Assembly (NCBI RefSeq): GCF_026340305.1
Contig: NZ_JAPEPI010000001.1
Coordinates: forward strand, 1,364,001 to 1,428,000
Source: Streptomyces sp. NBC_01381
GTDB lineage: Bacteria; Actinomycetota; Actinomycetes; Streptomycetales; Streptomycetaceae
Direction: 5' to 3'
Length of the DNA: 64,000 nucleotides
The position numbers and the translations under genes were made by a program. Shown in pieces: positions 15,363 to 24,405 of this stretch; positions within the stretch are counted from its first letter, which is position 1; each line of letters opens with the position of its first letter. The notes under the pieces are model-generated. The model did no database searches and had not been told where the DNA came from. It saw only the letters and a program-made list of their open reading frames with translations.

Positions 15363-17102
15363 ATGCTTGATCACCTCATCAAGGGCGCGACCGTCGTCGA
15401 CGGGACCGGAGCCCCCGCACGCGTCGCCGACGTAGGCATCCGGGGCGGGCGCATAGCCGTCATCGCCGAACCCGGCACCGTCACCGAGTCGGCCGCGACC
15501 AGCGAAGACGCCCAAGGGCGCGTCCTCGCCCCCGGGTTCGTCGATCCGCATACGCACTACGACGCCCAGCTGTTCTGGGATCCGTACGCCACGCCCTCCC
15601 TCAACCACGGCGTCACCACCGTCGCCGGCGGCAACTGCGGCTTCACTCTTGCCCCGTTGAACCCGGCACGCCCCGAAGACGCCGACTACACACGGCGGAT
15701 GATGTCCAAGGTCGAGGGCATGTCGCTCGTCGCGCTCGAAGAGGGCGCGCCCTGGTCGTGGAGCTCGTTCGGGGAGTATCTCGACGCCCTGGAGGGGCGC
15801 GTCGCCGTCAACGCGGGCTTCATGGTGGGGCACTGCGCACTGCGCCGGTACGTCATGGGCGCGGACGCGGTCGGCGGTCAGCCGACCCCCGCGCAGTTGG
15901 AGGAGATGCTGAGCCTGTTCCACGACGCCATGGACGCCGGCGCCTGGGGGCTCTCCACCACCCAGTCCTCCACCCACTCCGACGGCGACGGGCAGCCAGT
16001 CGCATCCCGGCACGCGAAGCCCGATGAGCTGCTCGCGCTCAGCCGGGCCGTCGCCGAGCACGAGGGAACGCAGCTCGAAGCCATCGTCGCGGGGTGCCTG
16101 GACCAGTTCAGCGACGACGAGATCGACCTCTTCGTCGACATGAGCGCGGCCGCCGGGCGGCCGCTCAACTGGAACGTCCTCACCATCGACTCCGCCGTGC
16201 CCGAGCGCGTGCCGCGCCAGCTGATCCCCAGCGAGCGCGCCCGCAAGGCGGGCGGCCGCATCGTCGCCCTCACCATGCCGATCCTCACCCCCATGAACAT
16301 GTCCCTCGGTACCTTCTGCGCCCTGAATCTGATCCCCGGATGGGGAGACGTCCTAGGCCTGCCCGTTCCCGAGCGCATCGCCAAGCTGCGTGACCCGGAC
16401 GTCAGGGCCGAGATGCTGCGGCGCGCCGACAGCAAGGAGGCGGGGGTCTTCCGGCGGCTCGCGCACTTCGACCGGTACGTCATCGGGGACACGTACTCGA
16501 AGGAGAACGAAGGGCTGACGGGGCGGGTCGTCCGGGACATCGCCGCCGAGCGCGGCCAGGAGCCCTTCGAGTGCCTCGTCGAGATCTGCGCCAACGACGA
16601 TCTGCGTACGGTCCTGTGGCCCATGCCCTCCGACAACGACCCCGAATCGTGGACCCTGCGCCAGGAGGCCTGGCAGCACGAGGACGTCATGCTGGGCGGC
16701 TCCGACGCGGGCGCGCACCTGGACCGGATGTGCGGCGCCCCGTACACGACGCGGTTCATCGGGGACTGTCTGCGGGGCCGCAAGCTGGTCGGTCTTGAGG
16801 AGGCGGTGAAGATGCTCACCGACGATCCCGCCCGGCTCTTCGGGCTGCGGGACCGCGGGCGCATCCAGGAGGGCTTCCACGCCGACCTCGTCCTCTTCGA
16901 CCCCGAGCGCATCGACGCGGGCAAGGCGACCCTGGTGCACGATCTGCCGGGGGACAGTCCGCGCCTCGACTCGAAGGCGATCGGCATCAACGCGGTGTGG
17001 GTCAACGGAGTCGAGACCATCCGTGAGGACCAGGTGACGGGCGCGACCCCCGGCACGGTGCTCCGGTCGGGCCGGGACACCAGGACGGTGAGCACCAATT
17101 GA
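15363..17102 (+). CDS. N-acyl-D-amino-acid deacylase-like amidohydrolase
   Basis: 579 residues from ATG 15363 with GGGGGA upstream. Amidohydrolase 3 / D-aminoacylase type: N-terminal LIKGATVVDGTGAPARVADVG strand, metal pair H63/H65 in FVDPHTHYDAQ, the loop THGVTTV as HGVTTVAGGNCGF, and a C-terminal region with GGSDAGAHLDRM (metal Asp) and GRIQEGFHADLVLFDP. Family members cut N-acyl-D-amino acids or cyclic amides. The following aldehyde dehydrogenase suggests it feeds a small aldehyde- or acid-producing pathway, an inference. Confidence 0.88.
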   Translation: MLDHLIKGATVVDGTGAPARVADVGIRGGRIAVIAEPGTVTESAATSEDAQGRVLAPGFVDPHTHYDAQLFWDPYATPSLNHGVTTVAGGNCGFTLAPLNPARPEDADYTRRMMSKVEGMSLVALEEGAPWSWSSFGEYLDALEGRVAVNAGFMVGHCALRRYVMGADAVGGQPTPAQLEEMLSLFHDAMDAGAWGLSTTQSSTHSDGDGQPVASRHAKPDELLALSRAVAEHEGTQLEAIVAGCLDQFSDDEIDLFVDMSAAAGRPLNWNVLTIDSAVPERVPRQLIPSERARKAGGRIVALTMPILTPMNMSLGTFCALNLIPGWGDVLGLPVPERIAKLRDPDVRAEMLRRADSKEAGVFRRLAHFDRYVIGDTYSKENEGLTGRVVRDIAAERGQEPFECLVEICANDDLRTVLWPMPSDNDPESWTLRQEAWQHEDVMLGGSDAGAHLDRMCGAPYTTRFIGDCLRGRKLVGLEEAVKMLTDDPARLFGLRDRGRIQEGFHADLVLFDPERIDAGKATLVHDLPGDSPRLDSKAIGINAVWVNGVETIREDQVTGATPGTVLRSGRDTRTVSTN

Positions 17103-17235
17103 ATCCTCCCCCCGCAGAAGCAGAGGGATTCCTGGCTCACGCCGCCTGGAGGTCAACGACCCGACAGGTCTTCCGCGATCAGCACCAGCCGGGTTGAAAC
17201 CAGCCCGGGTTCGTGCAAAAAGTTTGGAGGTGCAT

Positions 17236-17325
17236 GTGCTGTCTTGGCTCTCGATCAGCACGGCGTACGCGCTTGGCTCTCGCAACGCACGCCGGTCGGT
17301 TTACCCGATCGGAGGTATCCAGTGA
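17236..17325 (+). CDS. Possible 29-residue leader ORF coupled to the aldehyde dehydrogenase
   Basis: A GTG with GGAGG 5 bases upstream opens a 29-codon frame (begins VLSWLSISTAYALG) whose TGA stop overlaps the GTG start of the dehydrogenase in the sequence GTGA. The strong ribosome site and the overlap suggest a translated, coupling leader. No homologue is recognised, and an out-of-frame ATG at 17234 shares the same ribosome site. The rest of the gap (17103-17235) shows nothing else clear. Confidence 0.4.
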   Translation: MLSWLSISTAYALGSRNARRSVYPIGGIQ

Positions 17326-18791
17326 CCTCCGAACTCCCCCGCGAGCAGCGGCTGTTCATCGGCGGCGATTGGGTCGAGCCGGACGGCGGCCACTACGAGG
17401 TGATCAACCCGGCGACCGAGGGCGTCGTCGGGCTCGCCCCCGAGGCGAGCCGCGCGCAGGTGCACGAGGCGGCGACCGCGGCCCGCGAGGCCTTCGCCAC
17501 CTGGTCGCGCACGACACCCGAGGAGCGGGCCACGGTCCTCGACCGGGCCGCGGAGATCATGCAGCGCGATTTCGCGTCGTACGCCGAACTCGCCCAGGCC
17601 GAGAGCGGCGCGACGACCGGGACGGCGCGCGGGATGCAGGTCGCGGTGTCGGTGGCGCGCTTCAAGCGGTACGCGAAGGGGGCCTTGGAGCCGGTCGAGA
17701 CGGCTCTCCCTCCGCAGATCAGTGAAGCCGGGCCGATGGGCAAGGCGGGCGTCCTCGGGGCGCTCGCCGTGCGCCAGCCGGTGGGCGTCGTCACCTGCAT
17801 CACCTCGTACAACAACCCCTGGGCCAATCCCGCGGGCAAGGTCGCGCCCGCCCTGGCCATGGGCAACACGGTCGTGGTGAAGCCCGCACCGCAGGACCCG
17901 CTTTCGGTGTACCGGATGGCGGCCGCGCTGGAGGAGGCGGGAGCGCCGGCGGGCGTGGTGAACGTGGTGTCGGGGGCGCGCCCGGAGGTCGGGGAGGCGG
18001 CCGTCGACTCGCGGGACGTCGACATGGTCAGCTTCACCGGCTCGACGTCGGTCGGACAGCGCATCGCCGAGGTGTGCGGCCGCGACATGAAGCGGCAGCT
18101 GATGGAGCTGGGCGGCAAGGGCGCGGCGCTCGTCTTCGACGACGCGGACCTGGACGCGGCGGTGGCGGGGATAGGGACGACGTTCGCCTTCTACAGCGGA
18201 CAGATCTGCACGGCCCCGACGCGAGTGATCGCGCATCGGGCGATCCACGACGACCTCATCGAGAAGCTGAAGGGCTACATCGGCTTCATGAAGGTCGGCG
18301 ATCCGCGGGAGAAGGGGACGATCGTCGGCCCGGTGATCTCGTCCGCGCACCGGGACCGCATCGAGTCGTACGTGGAGCTGGGCCGCAAGGAGGGTGCGCG
18401 GGTGGTGGCGGGCGGCGAGCGCCCGGCGTTCGACCGAGGCTTCTACGTCGCCCCGACGCTGCTCGCGGACTGCACGAACGACATGCGGGTGGTGAGGGAG
18501 GAGATCTTCGGCCCGGTGGTCGTGGTGGTCCCCTTCGACGAGGAGGAGGAAGGCATCGCCCTCGCCAACGACAGCGACTACGGCCTCATCGACTACGTCT
18601 GGTCGGCGGACGTGGCCCGCGCCTTCCGGGTCGCGCGGCGGCTGCGGGCGGGCGGGGTCGGCGTGAACACCATCGGGCGGAACATGGAGGCGCCGTTCGG
18701 GGGGTTCAAGAAGAGCGGGGTGGGCCGGGACGTGGGGTCGTACGCGCTGCACGCGTACAGCGAGCTGCAGTCGATTGTCTGGCCCGGATGA
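17322..18791 (+). CDS. Aldehyde dehydrogenase
   Basis: 489 residues from GTG 17322, chosen for GGAGG six bases upstream. NAD(P)-dependent aldehyde dehydrogenase: INPATEG, N-terminal Rossmann part, SYNNPWANPAGKVAPALAMG, general base Glu262 in LMELGGKG, nucleophile Cys296 in YSGQICTAP, and REEIFGPVVVVVPFD toward the C-terminus. Full family length with all catalytic residues present. It oxidises an aldehyde produced by the neighbouring luciferase-like, SDR or amidohydrolase steps by inference. An in-frame extension to 17244 is not family-like. Confidence 0.93.
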   Translation: MTSELPREQRLFIGGDWVEPDGGHYEVINPATEGVVGLAPEASRAQVHEAATAAREAFATWSRTTPEERATVLDRAAEIMQRDFASYAELAQAESGATTGTARGMQVAVSVARFKRYAKGALEPVETALPPQISEAGPMGKAGVLGALAVRQPVGVVTCITSYNNPWANPAGKVAPALAMGNTVVVKPAPQDPLSVYRMAAALEEAGAPAGVVNVVSGARPEVGEAAVDSRDVDMVSFTGSTSVGQRIAEVCGRDMKRQLMELGGKGAALVFDDADLDAAVAGIGTTFAFYSGQICTAPTRVIAHRAIHDDLIEKLKGYIGFMKVGDPREKGTIVGPVISSAHRDRIESYVELGRKEGARVVAGGERPAFDRGFYVAPTLLADCTNDMRVVREEIFGPVVVVVPFDEEEEGIALANDSDYGLIDYVWSADVARAFRVARRLRAGGVGVNTIGRNMEAPFGGFKKSGVGRDVGSYALHAYSELQSIVWPG

Positions 18792-18979
18792 GCCCATAAA
18801 CGGGCGATATCGCAATGAAACGGGCGCCAGTGTCTCGCGAATAGTCCCTTATGTGAAGTGTGAGATGACGCTCGGGAAAATTTTGAAACGGGTCAAAACG
18901 GACAGTGCTGCGGTTCCCGCATATCGGACGGCCCGAGATTTGCCTGGTAATAGCTGACGGATTCGATTGAGCGGTCAAT

Positions 18980-19075
18980 CAATCGATGGCGCTTGCCCGA
19001 TTCATCCATCGATTGGAAGCCGAAAGATCCGGACCTCATCCCTCCGGATGTGGAAACCGCAGGACTTAACGTCCT
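18980..19075 (+). promoter_or_regulatory. Structured leader before the APC permease gene
   Basis: Three consecutive exact inverted repeats: CAATCGATGG/CCATCGATTG (18980-19015), ATCCGGA/TCCGGAT (19027-19049) and AGGAC/GTCCT (19061-19075). The last pairs the only SD-like AGGA ahead of ATG 19080. The whole gap 18792-19079 is clearly more A/T-rich than its surroundings. It may be a cis-regulatory RNA or an operator series. Confidence 0.5.
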
Positions 19076-19079
19076 GTTC

Positions 19080-20639
19080 ATGAGCCAGTTGGACGTACGG
19101 CCCCAGGCCGGAGACACGGTAAGCGGCGCCCCCGACGGGGGCGTACGCGCCAAAGGCCTCGGCGGGAACTCCGTGGGCCTCATGGGCAGCGCCGTCATCG
19201 GCATCTCGACCGTCGCCCCCGTCTACTGCCTGACCTCGACCCTCGGCTCCACAGCCGGCGAGGTCGGTCTGGCCATGCCCGCGGTCTTCCTCGCGGGCTT
19301 CCTGCCGATGCTCCTGGTGGCCTTCGCCTACCGCGAGCTCAACAAGGCCATGCCCGACTGCGGCACATCCTTCACCTGGACCGTCAAGGCCTTCGGCCCG
19401 CGGATCGGCTGGATGTGCGGCTGGGGCCTGGTCATCGCGACGATCATCGTCCTCTCGAACCTGGCAGGCGTCGCGACCTCGTACTTCTGGCTCCTGGCGG
19501 GCGAAATCACCAGCAGCGACTCCGTCGCCGCCCTGGACGACAACAAGGCCGTCCATATCCTCACGTGCCTCGCCCTGATCGCGGCGGCCACGGCCATCAG
19601 CTATCGGGGGATGACGGCTACCAAGGGGGTGCAGTACGCGCTGGTCGGCTTGCAGCTGGTCGTACTCGCGATCTTCGTGGTGATGGCGTTCCAGAAGGCG
19701 GGCAGCCCGGACTTCCCGATGTCGGCCGACTTCTCCTGGTCGTGGCTGAACCCGTTCGCGGTCAAGTCGTTCTCCTCCTTCACCGCGGGCCTCTCGCTCG
19801 CGATCTTCATCTACTGGGGCTGGGACGCCTGTCTGGCCGCCAACGAGGAGACGACCGGCAGCGACAAGACCCCCGGTCGCGCCGCACTCATCGCGATGGT
19901 CGTCCTCGTCGGCTCCTACCTCGCGACGGCTGTCGCCGCGCAGATGGTGGTGGGCTCGGGCACCAAGGGCCTCGGCCTCGCCAACCCCGACACCTCCGAC
20001 AACGTCTTCGCCGTACTGGCCGGCCCGGTGATGGGTCCGACGCTCGGCATCCTGCTCTTCGTCGCGGTACTCGCGTCGGCTGCGGCCAGCCTGCAGACGA
20101 CGTTCATCCCGGTGGCCCGCACGGTCCTCGCGATGTCCGCGTACGAGGCGCTCCCGAAGTCGTACTCGCGCGTCCACCCGCGCTTCAAGACTCCCGGCCG
20201 CGCGACGGTCATGGCGGGCATCGCGACCGCCGTCTTCTACACGGTCATGACGCTGGTCTCCGAGCACGTCCTGGTCGACACGATCTACGCGCTCGGCCTC
20301 ATGATCTGCTTCTACTACGCGCTGACGGCCTTCGCCTGTGTGTGGTACTTCCGCCGTGAACTTCTCGGCTCCGTGCGCGACTTCGTCTTCAAGGGCCTGC
20401 TCCCGGCACTCGGCGGCATCCTGCTGACCGGCGTCTTCACCAAGACCCTGATCGACATGTGGAACCCGGAGTACGGCAGCGGCTCCTCGGTCTTCGGTGT
20501 CGGCTCGGTCTTCGTGATCGGCGTGGGCCTGCTGCTCCTCGGCGTGGTGATCATGCTGGTGATGGGCCGCAAGAGCCCGGCGTTCTTCCGGGGTGAGGTA
20601 CTGAAGCGCGACACCCCGGCACTGGTCGTCGCGGACTGA
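19080..20639 (+). CDS. APC superfamily amino acid/amine permease
   Basis: 519 residues from ATG 19080. About 12 hydrophobic segments with the APC signature start GLGGNSVGLMGSAVIGISTVAPVY, the conserved FIYWGWDACLAANEET in the middle helices, and CGTSFTWTVKAFGPRIGWMCGWG. The type is near the APC amino acid/polyamine uptake proteins. It likely imports the amino-acid-like or amide substrate for the upstream enzymes, an inference from position and direction. The frame is open back to a TTG at 18993, but that would include the structured leader. It ends in a terminator. Confidence 0.9.
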   Translation: MSQLDVRPQAGDTVSGAPDGGVRAKGLGGNSVGLMGSAVIGISTVAPVYCLTSTLGSTAGEVGLAMPAVFLAGFLPMLLVAFAYRELNKAMPDCGTSFTWTVKAFGPRIGWMCGWGLVIATIIVLSNLAGVATSYFWLLAGEITSSDSVAALDDNKAVHILTCLALIAAATAISYRGMTATKGVQYALVGLQLVVLAIFVVMAFQKAGSPDFPMSADFSWSWLNPFAVKSFSSFTAGLSLAIFIYWGWDACLAANEETTGSDKTPGRAALIAMVVLVGSYLATAVAAQMVVGSGTKGLGLANPDTSDNVFAVLAGPVMGPTLGILLFVAVLASAAASLQTTFIPVARTVLAMSAYEALPKSYSRVHPRFKTPGRATVMAGIATAVFYTVMTLVSEHVLVDTIYALGLMICFYYALTAFACVWYFRRELLGSVRDFVFKGLLPALGGILLTGVFTKTLIDMWNPEYGSGSSVFGVGSVFVIGVGLLLLGVVIMLVMGRKSPAFFRGEVLKRDTPALVVAD

Positions 20640-20663
20640 CCCTCCAGTTCGCCCTGGAGGGTC
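20638..20663. terminator. Terminator overlapping the permease stop
   Basis: A perfect 10-bp stem, GACCCTCCAG / CTGGAGGGTC, with a 6-base loop. It lies between convergent genes. Confidence 0.8.
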
Positions 20664-20682
20664 TGTGCGCCGTGCTCGTCGT

Positions 20683-22227
20683 CTAGTCGCGGCCCAGGAA
20701 GATCGGGTTCGTGAAGGCAGCCAGTGGGCCCGGCAGGCCCGTCACCACGGGGGCGTGGCGGACCTCCGCGCGGACGTACGCCGCGTACGAGGCCGTCGTC
20801 TGCCACTGTGCCGTGCCTGTTCCCGATTCAGGGAGGGCCGGGGATGTGAAGAGGGTGCCCTGGTCCGTCACGAAGCGGATCGTGCAGCCGGGGGCGCCCG
20901 TCACGTCGAGGCGGATCGTCACCGGGGCTTCGGGGGTGACGGGGAGGCGTTCGCCGATGCCTGCCTGTTTGCCCTTGCCGCCCGTCGCCGTGAACTTCAG
21001 CGATACGTTCTTGGATTCGGCCACGTAGCTGTGGCCCGCGCGGATGCCGGCCTGGATGGCCTCGCGGGTCAGGTCGTCGGCGAGGACGACCGTCTGCGGG
21101 GAGCCGACGGGGTCGGGGTCGCGGTGGGCGTCGCTGTTGCCCATGGCGGGGATCCATGGCTTCCGGCCGCGTACGGCCGCGACGAGGGTGCTGTCCCAGT
21201 CGGCCAGCGAGACCTCGTCGTCCGGGGTGTACGCGCCGTTCCACACCTCCACCGCGTCCGCCTCGCCGAAGCCGAACTTCCAGTTGCAGCCGACGCAGGT
21301 GGCGTGCGGGTGGGCGGGGACGACCAGGCCGCCCGCGTCGCGGATCTCGCGGGCGTACTTGCCGAAGCGGTTGTCCCGGGCGCGGTAGCGCCAGTCGACG
21401 AACGTGCCGGGGTCCGTGCCGAGGGCGACCACGTGGCCGTTGCGGGTCGTCACCTCCTCGCCCAGCATGATCAGTAGGTCGTCGCCTGCCTGGTCCGCCC
21501 AATGGGGGTGTGCCGAGTGCGTGTTGTGGTCTGAGGAGTTGATGAAGTCCAGGCCCGCCGCGCGCGCGAGCGACGCGATCTCGGCCGGGGTGCGCCTGCC
21601 GTCCGAGTACCAGGAGTGGAGGTGGCAGTCGCCGCGGTACCAGGCGCGGCCCCGCCCCTTCGCTCGGTCCGGTGGGTAGACGGGCTTCGGTGTCTTGCCC
21701 GGCTCCCCGTACTTGAGGGTGATCGTCACCTCGTAGGGGAGGCCCTGCGGGGCGACCGTGTACGGGCCGAGCGCGATGTTCCAGGTGCCGGCCTTGACCG
21801 GGCCCGGGATGTAGCCGGGGGTCGCGTCGTCGGCGCGGATGAAGAACTCCGTGCGTGCGCCGCCCGACCAGCCGCGGAAGCCCTTGCCGCCGAGCGCGGT
21901 GCCGCGCTGGTCGAAGACGCCGATGTCGAGCGCGTTGTTCTGGGTGCCCGCCGGGACCGTCGCCTTCTCGTACTTGTACGCGACGTGGATCTCCCGTACG
22001 CCGTCCGGGACTTCGACCGGCAGATAGACGAAGTCGGGCGACCCGGTGGGCAGCGTGCCGCGCACCACCTTGGTCTCGTCGGCACTTCCGGATTCCCGCC
22101 CTGCGGCGTTCGCGAAGCTCACGCTGTTCAACGTAAGCGCGGCGGCGGCTCCCGTCACGAGGAGTCCGCGCCGGTTCAGGGGTGTGTCGGTGGCTCTGCT
22201 GCGGTGGTGTAGCTCGTCCTCGCACAT
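20683..22227 (-). CDS. Secreted PHP-domain metallophosphoesterase (CehA/McbA-like)
   Basis: 514 residues from ATG 22227 with GGGGAG upstream. The N-terminus has a Tat-like signal (LNRRGLLVTGAAAALTLNS). A beta-sandwich region of about 130 residues precedes the PHP domain: GDCHLHSWYSDGRRTPAEI (metal HxH), then FINSSDHNTHSAH, then PAHPHATCVG and NSDAHRDPD. These are the metal ligands of CehA/McbA family hydrolases. Some relatives hydrolyse carbaryl or phosphoester bonds; substrate is unknown here. It is transcribed convergently with the permease. Confidence 0.88.
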   Translation of the reverse strand: MCEDELHHRSRATDTPLNRRGLLVTGAAAALTLNSVSFANAAGRESGSADETKVVRGTLPTGSPDFVYLPVEVPDGVREIHVAYKYEKATVPAGTQNNALDIGVFDQRGTALGGKGFRGWSGGARTEFFIRADDATPGYIPGPVKAGTWNIALGPYTVAPQGLPYEVTITLKYGEPGKTPKPVYPPDRAKGRGRAWYRGDCHLHSWYSDGRRTPAEIASLARAAGLDFINSSDHNTHSAHPHWADQAGDDLLIMLGEEVTTRNGHVVALGTDPGTFVDWRYRARDNRFGKYAREIRDAGGLVVPAHPHATCVGCNWKFGFGEADAVEVWNGAYTPDDEVSLADWDSTLVAAVRGRKPWIPAMGNSDAHRDPDPVGSPQTVVLADDLTREAIQAGIRAGHSYVAESKNVSLKFTATGGKGKQAGIGERLPVTPEAPVTIRLDVTGAPGCTIRFVTDQGTLFTSPALPESGTGTAQWQTTASYAAYVRAEVRHAPVVTGLPGPLAAFTNPIFLGRD

Positions 22228-22351
22228 GTGGCGGCTCCCCAGGGTGTCGGATGAGACTGCAGGGCAACCCTGGTATTCAGCCGTGAACTTCCCGGCAAGG
22301 GAAGGCAATTGACAGACTTACGGGTGGTGTCGGGCGTGCGCGCAGCGGTGC

Positions 22352-22768
22352 CTAGGCTTTCGCGCCCGCCTTCCGCAGCACCGTGGCCGTCTCCTCGTGA
22401 GGGCCTTGCAGCGCCCAGTACAGCGGGGTGTTCCCGCTGCCCCGGTCCTCGCGGAGGTTGGGGTCGGCGCCGTGCGCGAGGAGTTCGTGGACTGCTTCGG
22501 TGTAGCCCCAGCACGCCGCCCCGCACAGGGGCGTGCCCTGGTCGCCGTGGCCGCTCTCCGTGTCGGGGTCGGCGCCTGCCGCGAGGAGCGCGCGGACGAT
22601 GGGGGCGTTGCCCTGGACGGAGGCGATGTAGAGGGGGGTCGAGCCGTCGGGGTCGGGGGTGCGCGGGTCGGCGCCCGCGCGCAGCAGCGATTCCACCTCG
22701 GTGGGGAGGCCGAGCAGCGCGGCCCGGACCAGGCGTTTCGTCAGCTTCTTGCGGCGCCTTCCGTTCAT
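22352..22768 (-). CDS. Ankyrin repeat protein
   Basis: 138 residues from ATG 22768. Three to four ankyrin repeats are visible: LRAGADPRTPDPDGSTPLYIAS, LLAAGADPDTESGHGDQGTPL and LLAHGADPNLREDRGSGNTPL. The basic N-terminus MNGRRRKKLTKRL is not a signal peptide, so the protein is cytoplasmic. Protein-protein binding is the expected role; partner unknown. It is divergent from the small membrane protein gene. Confidence 0.88.
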   Translation of the reverse strand: MNGRRRKKLTKRLVRAALLGLPTEVESLLRAGADPRTPDPDGSTPLYIASVQGNAPIVRALLAAGADPDTESGHGDQGTPLCGAACWGYTEAVHELLAHGADPNLREDRGSGNTPLYWALQGPHEETATVLRKAGAKA

Positions 22769-22892
22769 GGGGGTCAGGTTAGGTCGGAGGGGCGCGTGCG
22801 GGCGTATGAATTTCGGCTCCCCCGTGCGGCGGAGGCGCGGGGCGCGGAGTCGGCTCGTACGCCGATGTGGGCGGCGTGCCTGCCTCGGCAGC

Positions 22893-23441
22893 ATGGGCCG
22901 CATGATGAAGCTGAGCGCACTGCCGGACGTCCCCCGCTGGGCCGTGATCGCCGCCCACGCCGTCCCTCTGGCCACCCTGCCCTCCGGCCTGTGGCGGGTC
23001 GCCCTGGCCACGGGGCTGCCGGTGGCCAAGGATCCGTTCCCCGGCGGGTGGCAGACGGTGTACGTGCTGGGGCTCAGCGTCGTCGCGGAGTGCCTGGCCC
23101 TGCTGACCCTCGGCCTGGTGCGGGGGTGGGGCGAGGTCGTACCGGGGTGGGTGCCGCTGCTCGGCGGGCGCAGGGTGCGGACGATGGCGGCGGTGGTTCC
23201 GGCGTCGCTGGGGGCGGCGGGGCTGCTGGGGCTCCTGGGCTGGTCGTTCTACGCCCACATGGCGGGCCTGGGCTCGGGGGCCACCGACACCCCGGTCCAG
23301 GAGGCGATCCTCGTCGCCTGCTATCTGCCGCTCCTCGCGTGGGCCCCGCTGCTGATCGCGGTGACGGTCGCGTACTACCGGCGGCGGACGGGTCACACGG
23401 GCGCGGCATGGACTCCTGCGCCGATGACGGCTAGTAAGTGA
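22893..23441 (+). CDS. Small integral membrane protein, unknown function
   Basis: About 182 residues. Start is uncertain among ATG 22893, 22902 and 22905, none with a clear ribosome site. Four membrane segments are visible (WAVIAAHAVPLATLPSGLW, YVLGLSVVAECLALLTLGLV, VVPASLGAAGLLGLLGW, AILVACYLPLLAWAPLLIAV), with a basic segment between the second and third. I recognise no functional motif. Confidence 0.75.
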   Translation: MGRMMKLSALPDVPRWAVIAAHAVPLATLPSGLWRVALATGLPVAKDPFPGGWQTVYVLGLSVVAECLALLTLGLVRGWGEVVPGWVPLLGGRRVRTMAAVVPASLGAAGLLGLLGWSFYAHMAGLGSGATDTPVQEAILVACYLPLLAWAPLLIAVTVAYYRRRTGHTGAAWTPAPMTASK

Positions 23442-23474
23442 GCCCCGCCCCCCCCGCTGACCGGAGGCCGACCC

Positions 23475-24362
23475 ATGCGAGTAGCCGCCACGATCTACCT
23501 CACCGACGAGACCATCACCCCGATCCGCCTCGCCCAGGAACTGGAGCAGCGGGGCTTCGCGGGGCTCTACCTCCCCGAGCACTCCCACATCCCCGTGCCC
23601 CGCGAAACCCCCTACCCCGGCGGTGAATTCCCGCCCGAGTGTGCCCGCATGCTCAACCCCTTCGTCGCCCTCGCGCAGGCCGCCGCCGTCACCCGGACCC
23701 TCTGCCTCGGCACGAACATCACGCTCGTCGGGCAGCACGACCCCATCGACCTCGCCAAGCAGATCGCCACCCTCGACCATCTCTCCGGCGGCCGTTTCAC
23801 CCTCGGCATCGGCTACGGCTGGAACCGCGAGGAGGCCGCCGACCACGGAGTCCACTGGCCCACCCGGCGCGCCCTCGTGCGGGACCGGATGGCGGTCATG
23901 CGGGCCCTCTGGGACGGTCAACCCACCGCCTACGAGGGCGAGTTCGCGAGCGTGCGAGCCAGTGACGTACACCCGAAGCCACAGCTCACCCCCCGCGAGC
24001 GCAAGCAAGGCCCGCCCCTGCACGGCCCCCGCACCCTCATCGGCGGCGCCGCAGGCCCCAAGCTCTTCGCGCACATCGCGGAGTACGCCGACGGCTGGCT
24101 GCCCATCGGCGGCGGTGGCCTGCGCGAGTACCTGCCGGCGCTCCGGGAGGCATGGGCGGACGCGGGCCGCCCGCCCGGTGACCTGTACGTCGCCCTCTCG
24201 GCGGTCGAGCCGACCCCCGGCAAGCTCGCCCACTACGCCGACCTCGGCGTCGACGAAGTCATCGTTCAGCTGCCCGCAGGCGAGGAGGCCGACGTGCTGG
24301 AGGCGCTCGACGGATTCCAGCGATACGTGCACCTCACACCGGCCGCCGGAAACCAGCACTGA
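23475..24362 (+). CDS. Luciferase-like F420-dependent oxidoreductase
   Basis: 295 residues, with GGAGG upstream of ATG. LLM fold: [22 protein letters not shown], then [58 protein letters not shown], then [21 protein letters not shown]. The [10 protein letters not shown] loop is typical of the F420-dependent group. It lies 43 bases upstream of fbiC, which makes the deazaflavin precursor of F420, so cotranscription is likely and supports F420 use. Confidence 0.9.
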   Translation: MRVAATIYLTDETITPIRLAQELEQRGFAGLYLPEHSHIPVPRETPYPGGEFPPECARMLNPFVALAQAAAVTRTLCLGTNITLVGQHDPIDLAKQIATLDHLSGGRFTLGIGYGWNREEAADHGVHWPTRRALVRDRMAVMRALWDGQPTAYEGEFASVRASDVHPKPQLTPRERKQGPPLHGPRTLIGGAAGPKLFAHIAEYADGWLPIGGGGLREYLPALREAWADAGRPPGDLYVALSAVEPTPGKLAHYADLGVDEVIVQLPAGEEADVLEALDGFQRYVHLTPAAGNQH

Positions 24363-24405
24363 CCTGTGGCTGTTTCTGTCGGCGCCCGCTCGTATGCTCG
24401 GAGCC

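Noticed and set aside
22309..22314. TTGACA as a -35 promoter element
   Set aside because: It points toward the 3' end of a minus-strand gene, with no good -10 or gene downstream on that strand.
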